Positions 29,807 through 33,048 of a DNA stretch of 33,048 bases are shown here, piece by piece. The notes beneath the pieces are model-generated. The model was not told where the DNA came from. It saw only the letters and a list, made by a program, of their open reading frames with translations, and searched no databases. Position 1 is the first letter of the stretch. Each line of letters opens with the position of its first letter. A program made the translations under genes and the position numbers. Location of the stretch: NCBI GenBank assembly GCA_002455425.1, contig DKKT01000071.1, positions 80,718 to 113,765 on the forward strand, written 5' to 3'. This stretch comes from Chthonomonas sp. UBA6659 (GTDB lineage Bacteria; Armatimonadota; Fimbriimonadia; Fimbriimonadales; Fimbriimonadaceae).

Positions 29807-30495
29807 CGACCCTCGTTCGTCTCGACGAAGTCGGCTCGACTCAAGAGTGGATGAAGGCGGCTATCGCCGCCGGCGAAGCACCGAGAGCCGTCCTCGCGGA
29901 TCGCCAGACGGCGGGACGGGGCCGATTCGGGCGCTCATGGTACGGAGCGGAAACGGGCTCGCTGGCGATGAGCATCGCATTCCCCGAGTACGCCGCGAGT
30001 TCGCGGCCGTGGTTGGTCGGGATGCGCGCGGCGATCGCGGTCGCAGGCGCGATCCATGCTCGCCTGCGCTGGCCCAACGATCTCTTTCTCGACGGAAAGA
30101 AGGTCGGGGGTGTGCTCACCGAGCTCGTTCAGGCACCTGACGGCACCTCGGTCCCGGTGGTGGGGATCGGGGTCAATGTTGCGATTCGCGAGTTCCCGCC
30201 CGAGCTGGCACCGATCGCGACGAGTCTGGTGCTACACCGCGAACGCGAAATCGATATTCCCGAGCTCGCCGAGGCGATCTTGCAGCGGCTGGACTCCTTG
30301 CCCGAGCCGGACCGGTGGGACCCCCTCTATCCGATTTGGGACCTCTTCGACGACACTCCGGGCAAGCTCTACCGGTTGCCCACCGGCGAGGACGCGGTCG
30401 CGATCGGGGTCGGTCCTCAAGGCGAACTGGTCTGCGCCGTCGATGGCGAAACGACGTTGGCGCTTGCGGCGGACGCGATCCTCGGTCGGAGTTAG
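29803..30495 (+). CDS. birA: Biotin--[acetyl-CoA-carboxylase] ligase, monofunctional
   Basis: A 230-residue enzyme that activates biotin to biotinyl-AMP and attaches it to the biotin carrier protein of acetyl-CoA carboxylase. The N-terminus 'LDEVGSTQEWMK' holds the usual STN/STQ motif; the biotinyl-AMP loop is TAGRGRFGRSW (36-46); 'RLRWPNDLFLDGKKVGGVLTE' (88-107) carries the conserved WPND and the K-x-GG lysine. A C-terminal SH3-like domain follows. There is no N-terminal DNA-binding domain, so it is not a biotin repressor. The ATG overlaps the stop of the DUF899 gene, and its stop overlaps that of the opposite gene by 4 nt (TTAG). Confidence 0.94.
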   Translation: MTTLVRLDEVGSTQEWMKAAIAAGEAPRAVLADRQTAGRGRFGRSWYGAETGSLAMSIAFPEYAASSRPWLVGMRAAIAVAGAIHARLRWPNDLFLDGKKVGGVLTELVQAPDGTSVPVVGIGVNVAIREFPPELAPIATSLVLHREREIDIPELAEAILQRLDSLPEPDRWDPLYPIWDLFDDTPGKLYRLPTGEDAVAIGVGPQGELVCAVDGETTLALAADAILGRS

Positions 30496-31514
30496 TTCAG
30501 GCTGCGCAGGAGGGTCACCCGACCGATCGGCACCCATTCGGCGACCAAGATATCCCCGTTGCGCAGGAACATGGCGTCGTGGGGATGGATGAACTTCGTC
30601 GGCACAAAGTCGTTCCTCGGGTGGTCGCGGAGGCCCGACGGATGCCCATCGCCGAGGTGTGTGATCACGTCGTTCCGTTCATCCAGGATCGTGATAACAC
30701 TCTCGAGGTCGGGCACCAGCATCTTCCCGTTCTGAATCGAAAAGTGGCACGGAAGGCGCATCCCGTTCTTCACGAACGAATGGTGCTTTCCGTCGAGCGA
30801 GAAGTATTGGATCCGGCGGTTGGCGCGATCGGCGACGGCAAGAAGCGGCTCGGGGCCGCGCCGGTCCACCCAAAGACCATGGGGTTGTTGAACCTTACCG
30901 GGCTCGCTCCCAGGGCCGCCAAACGTCTGGAGGTAGTTCCCGGCGAGGTCGTAGCGGTGGATCCAGTTCGACCCATAGCCATCGGCGACATAGAACTCGC
31001 CGTGGTCGCCGAAGGCGACATTCGTGGGGATGTAGGGAAGGTTTTTCGATGCGTACTCGCCAAACTCCGGCGGCGTGCTCTTCTCCCAGACGACGGTGCC
31101 GTCGAGCTTCGTCTTCACGACGACCCGATGGGCGACGTCGCAGTGATAGAGGTATTCGTGCTCGCCCTCTTTGCGCAGGTCGAGACCGTGGGCCCCACCT
31201 TGGAAGCGGTCGCCCCATGAACGGAGGAACCGTCCCGCCTCATCGAAAACGAGGATCGCGTCCTTGCTCTTGCTCGAGGGGTGGACGGTGTGGGCGAGAT
31301 AGATATGGCCCCGTGAGTCCTGGGCGACGCCATGGGTATCGCCGAGACGGTAGTCATCGGGAATGTCGAGCCAGTCGCCTACCCAGAGGTAACGACTCGA
31401 TCCCGAGCCCAGCACGAGTTCACGGTTTTGCATCTTTTGGGAAAGAGCATGGACCGGTCCGGCAGCGGCGAGGCTGGCGGCCCCGATGAGGAGATTCCGT
31501 CGAGAGAGCGACAT
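30492..31514 (-). CDS. Tat-exported NHL-repeat-like beta-propeller protein
   Basis: A 340-residue protein. It starts MSLSRRNLLIGAASLAAAGPVHA, written here as SRRNLL (4-9) plus a hydrophobic segment: a twin-arginine export signal. The mature part is a six-bladed propeller with repeated 'HGVAQDSRGHIYLAHT', 'VAFGDHGEFYVADGYGSNWIHRYDLAGNYLQTFG', 'PHGLWVDRR', 'LLAVADRANRRIQYFSLDG' and 'FIHPHDAMFLRNGDILVAEW', typical of NHL or SMP-30-like propellers. No catalytic residue set is recognised, so it may bind a ligand or be an enzyme of the peptidylglycine-lyase or lactonase sort. Start chosen at 31514 because of the Tat signal; upstream reading is spurious. Confidence 0.82.
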   Translation of the reverse strand: MSLSRRNLLIGAASLAAAGPVHALSQKMQNRELVLGSGSSRYLWVGDWLDIPDDYRLGDTHGVAQDSRGHIYLAHTVHPSSKSKDAILVFDEAGRFLRSWGDRFQGGAHGLDLRKEGEHEYLYHCDVAHRVVVKTKLDGTVVWEKSTPPEFGEYASKNLPYIPTNVAFGDHGEFYVADGYGSNWIHRYDLAGNYLQTFGGPGSEPGKVQQPHGLWVDRRGPEPLLAVADRANRRIQYFSLDGKHHSFVKNGMRLPCHFSIQNGKMLVPDLESVITILDERNDVITHLGDGHPSGLRDHPRNDFVPTKFIHPHDAMFLRNGDILVAEWVPIGRVTLLRSLN

Positions 31515-31743
31515 GGGATCAGGATTCGACGCACGAAAGCATTTCCCTGCCCGAAAACTCCCGCCGCGCCGGCCCAGAGGCCACGCCCTGGACGGTTTGC
31601 CTTCGCTCCGGGCGAAGCCCGGATCTCGGCGCTCCGTCCCTTGCCCCGGCGCGGCGGAAGTCGGCTCCACTTCAGCAACGGAATGGCCTCTTGCCCTGGT
31701 CGGGAGATGTACGTCGCGGCGTCGCGACGCAACGCCGAAGCGG

Positions 31744-31749
31744 TAATCT
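31744..31749 (+). promoter_or_regulatory. -10-like box for leaderless ferredoxin gene
   Basis: TAATCT lies 8 nt before the ATG at 31758, the same hexamer as at 3679; no Shine-Dalgarno separates it from the start. Confidence 0.45.
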
Positions 31750-31757
31750 AGTGGCGT

Positions 31758-32003
31758 ATGCCGTATGTTGTGGCCGAGCCCTGTATCGGAGTCAAGGACA
31801 AGTCCTGTATGTCCGTTTGCCCCGTCGACTGCATTTATGAGGGCGACGATATGGTCTACATCCACCCCGACGAGTGCATCGACTGCGGGCTCTGTGAACC
31901 GGAGTGTCCCGTGACGGCGATCTTCGTCGACACGGACGTACCCGCCAAGTGGCGAGACTACGTCGAGAAGAACCGGGTCGAGTCCGAGCGCGTTCGCGGC
32001 TAA
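31758..32003 (+). CDS. fdxA: 7Fe ferredoxin ([3Fe-4S][4Fe-4S])
   Basis: An 81-residue electron carrier. Cysteines C9, C17 and C21 (C-x7-C-x3-C-P) and C40-x2-C43-x2-C46-x3-C50 match the Azotobacter FdI / Thermus 7Fe pattern, in which C9, C17 and C50 hold the [3Fe-4S] and C21, C40, C43 and C46 the [4Fe-4S] cluster; the position of the extra Cys after C9 is Val, consistent with this. 'YEGDDMVYIHPDECIDCGLCEPECP' (split here by the clusters) is the hallmark word. It is soluble and has no partner oxidoreductase next to it. Its TAA stop overlaps the stop of the convergent GAF gene. Confidence 0.95.
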   Translation: MPYVVAEPCIGVKDKSCMSVCPVDCIYEGDDMVYIHPDECIDCGLCEPECPVTAIFVDTDVPAKWRDYVEKNRVESERVRG

Positions 32004-32446
32004 TCCCAGCGGTCGGCGAGCACCGACGCGACGGCCTCGAGGAATCTCTCGTGTCGTTCGTCGAACGTCGCGACACGGTGGCCGTCGACATCGATCTGGC
32101 CAAGGATCGTGTCGCCCCTCCGAATCAGAACGACGATCTCTGAGCGCGTCTGGGTGCTGCACGCGAGGTAGTTCGTGAGTTCACGAACGTCTTCGACGAC
32201 CTGGTTCCGGTTCTCGGCGACGGCGGTACCGCAGACGCCTCGCCCGACCGGGATCCGCGTGTGGTCGGTCTCGGCCCCGACGAAAGCGTCCAGCACGAGG
32301 GTGTCGCCCTCGAGGCGATAGATCCCCGACCAATCGTAGCCATCGAGCTCGTTCAAGGCGTGCATCGCTTCTTGACGCAAGGCAAAGCCCCGCTCCAACG
32401 AATGCCGAAGCCTCGAGAGGACGTCTTCGAAGTCCTGGGTCGTCAT
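32000..32446 (-). CDS. GAF-domain protein, free methionine-(R)-sulfoxide reductase-like
   Basis: A 148-residue single GAF domain. Key words are 'DWSGIYRLEGDTLVLDAF', 'RIPVGRGVCGTAVAENRNQVVEDV' and 'YLACSTQTRSEIVVLI', then 'GQIDVDGHRVATFDERHERFLEAV'. These align with E. coli fRMsr (YebR), whose active site uses Cys84, Cys94 and Cys118. The equivalents of Cys94 (GVCG) and Cys118 (LACS) are present; the position of Cys84, ten residues before GVCG, is His here. The protein should still reduce free methionine sulfoxide or may have become a sensor. Its ATG overlaps the stop of a repeat-encoding ORF upstream (ATGA). Confidence 0.82.
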   Translation of the reverse strand: MTTQDFEDVLSRLRHSLERGFALRQEAMHALNELDGYDWSGIYRLEGDTLVLDAFVGAETDHTRIPVGRGVCGTAVAENRNQVVEDVRELTNYLACSTQTRSEIVVLIRRGDTILGQIDVDGHRVATFDERHERFLEAVASVLADRWD

Positions 32447-32901
32447 AGGCCCAGTGTAGCCGCGAATCTTTCCGGGATCGAAGCCCGGGCGGCAATGCCG
32501 CCGAGGGGCGTGCGGTGCCCGAGGCCCTTCGCCCCCGTTCGAGGCCTGAGTGGTGCGTCAAAGGCTCCAGCGGTTGCGTCAAAGGCTCCAGCGGTTGCGT
32601 CAAAGCCTCCGACGGTTGCGTCAGAGGATCCAGCGGTTGCGTCAAAGCCTCCGATGGTTGCGTCAAAGGACCCAGCGGTTGTGTCAAAGCCTCCAACGGT
32701 TGCGTCAAAGCCTCCAACGGTTGCGTCAAAGGATCCAGCGGTTGCCTCAAAGACTCCAACGGTTGCGTCAAAGCCGCCAACAACAGCTTCCATCGTGGCA
32801 ACGACAGCTTCCGTCGTGGCAACAGCCGCCGTTGGGATGGCTTCCCTAGCTGAGGAGCACATCGACGCGAGCGTTGTCGACCCTTCAGCGTGCCTTGTCA
32901 T
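32443..32901 (-). CDS. Possible heptapeptide-repeat protein
   Basis: A 152-residue open frame starting ATG 32901, with GGAG 8 nt upstream and a stop overlapping the GAF start (ATGA). The centre is about 11 repeats of a heptad such as GGFDATV / AGSFDAT, encoded by the 21-bp DNA repeat. N- and C-terminal flanks are unique and Ala- or Arg-rich. The same DNA is also open in other frames on both strands (a 'GCVKASN' reading on plus, 'EALTQPL' on minus), as expected of a 21-bp repeat lacking stops. The ribosome-binding site and the coupling favour this frame; the substitution pattern among repeats shows no third-position bias, so coding is unproven. Confidence 0.4.
   Translation of the reverse strand: MTRHAEGSTTLASMCSSAREAIPTAAVATTEAVVATMEAVVGGFDATVGVFEATAGSFDATVGGFDATVGGFDTTAGSFDATIGGFDATAGSSDATVGGFDATAGAFDATAGAFDAPLRPRTGAKGLGHRTPLGGIAARASIPERFAATLGL
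32551..32780. repeat. 21-bp tandem repeat, about 11 units
   Basis: Consensus GGTTGCGTCAAAGGCTCCAGC up to its 20th base, unit length 21 bp. Units begin at 32571, 32592, 32613, 32634, 32655, 32676, 32697, 32718, 32739 and 32760; a first unit at 32551 is 1 bp short. Differences cluster at bases 14-16 and 19-21. There are no spacers, so it is not a CRISPR array. Confidence 0.95.
32781..32822. repeat. Two copies of a second 21-bp repeat
   Basis: (A/G)ACAGCTTCC(A/G)TCGTGGCAAC, written in two adjoining copies at 32781-32801 and 32802-32822. It continues the 21-bp phase of the preceding array with a different unit. Confidence 0.85.
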
Positions 32902-33048
32902 CGCAGGAGCTCCGCGTGGCTGCTTTCCTGTTGATCCAACCGGCTTTCAGCCTGTTCTGAGTCCCCGGCAGACAGTTTCGTCGCACAGGACGCAGGATGC
33001 GCCGGCCCTGGAACCTTTCCTCCAGTGGAGGAGAAGTGGAGATGGGTG
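32902..33048. other. Right-edge stretch without an assigned gene
   Basis: No ORF of note. AGGAG (33026-33030) followed by ATG at 33042 could be the beginning of a plus-strand gene leaving the window, but only seven bases of it are visible. Confidence 0.3.

Noticed and set aside
31607..31623. TCCGGGC-GAA-GCCCGGA hairpin between the NHL and ferredoxin genes as a terminator
   Set aside because: Neither neighbouring gene ends here (they are divergent), and no T-run follows; likely a chance GC-rich palindrome.
32551..32822. CRISPR-like repeat array
   Set aside because: The 21-bp units are head to tail with no spacers, and no cas genes are near; it is a simple tandem repeat.
32515..32853. Plus-strand ORF of 112 codons through the repeat (GCVKASN heptads)
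   Set aside because: It has no ribosome-binding site and no coupling; it is open mainly because the 21-bp unit lacks stops. The minus frame has better, though still weak, support.

Overview
The window looks like a piece of a GC-rich (roughly 60-65% by eye) free-living diderm chromosome, most likely from the Armatimonadota (Fimbriimonas-like). This placement is inference. It rests on short LacI-family regulators, an FxxxIELLVVIAII prepilin-like protein ending in an ADGH motif, an unusual glycosidase set, beta-barrel proteins ending in Phe (outer membrane), and -10-like TAnnnT boxes placed 6-8 nt before start codons (leaderless transcripts). Almost all of the window is coding.

Region by region. 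1-1300 (minus): a cyclic-nucleotide-binding protein, an NfeD-like membrane protein and the start of a flotillin. 1395-6499 (plus): a secreted GH26-like glycosidase overlapping a housekeeping run prmC-def-fmt-scpA-scpB. 6496-8700 (minus): a DUF5703-type glycosidase. 8764-13520: an HD-domain protein, a Gfo/Idh/MocA oxidoreductase (minus), UDP-glucose dehydrogenase and two outer-membrane beta-barrel proteins, closed by a strong hairpin terminator. 13581-14786 (minus): infC-rpmI-rplT, with a non-AUG infC start and a long out-of-frame infC/rpmI overlap. 14870-17998: a divergent MFS exporter and a NERD-nuclease/UvrD-like helicase.

18014-27636 is the most interesting part: a LacI-controlled glycan locus. 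A divergent glycosidase (minus) faces lacI - prepilin-like protein - small membrane protein - solute-binding protein fused to an ABC permease - second permease - GH1 beta-glucosidase. A separately promoted secreted protein with two dockerin-like calcium repeats follows. The same palindrome, centred on GAAACGTTTC, lies just downstream of the -10 box at the divergent glycosidase, at lacI itself and at the dockerin-like gene. These genes therefore look like one autoregulated regulon for capturing and cleaving a beta-linked glycan and importing its products. The transporter ATPase is not encoded here.

27928-33048: a lower-GC DUF4268 nuclease-like gene (probably acquired), tRNA-Lys(CTT) with promoter and terminator, a DUF899 thioredoxin-like protein, birA, a Tat-exported NHL-type propeller, a 7Fe ferredoxin, a GAF-type free-methionine-sulfoxide-reductase-like protein, and a 21-bp tandem repeat that may encode a heptapeptide-repeat protein. 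Function calls come from reading motifs; no database search was run.
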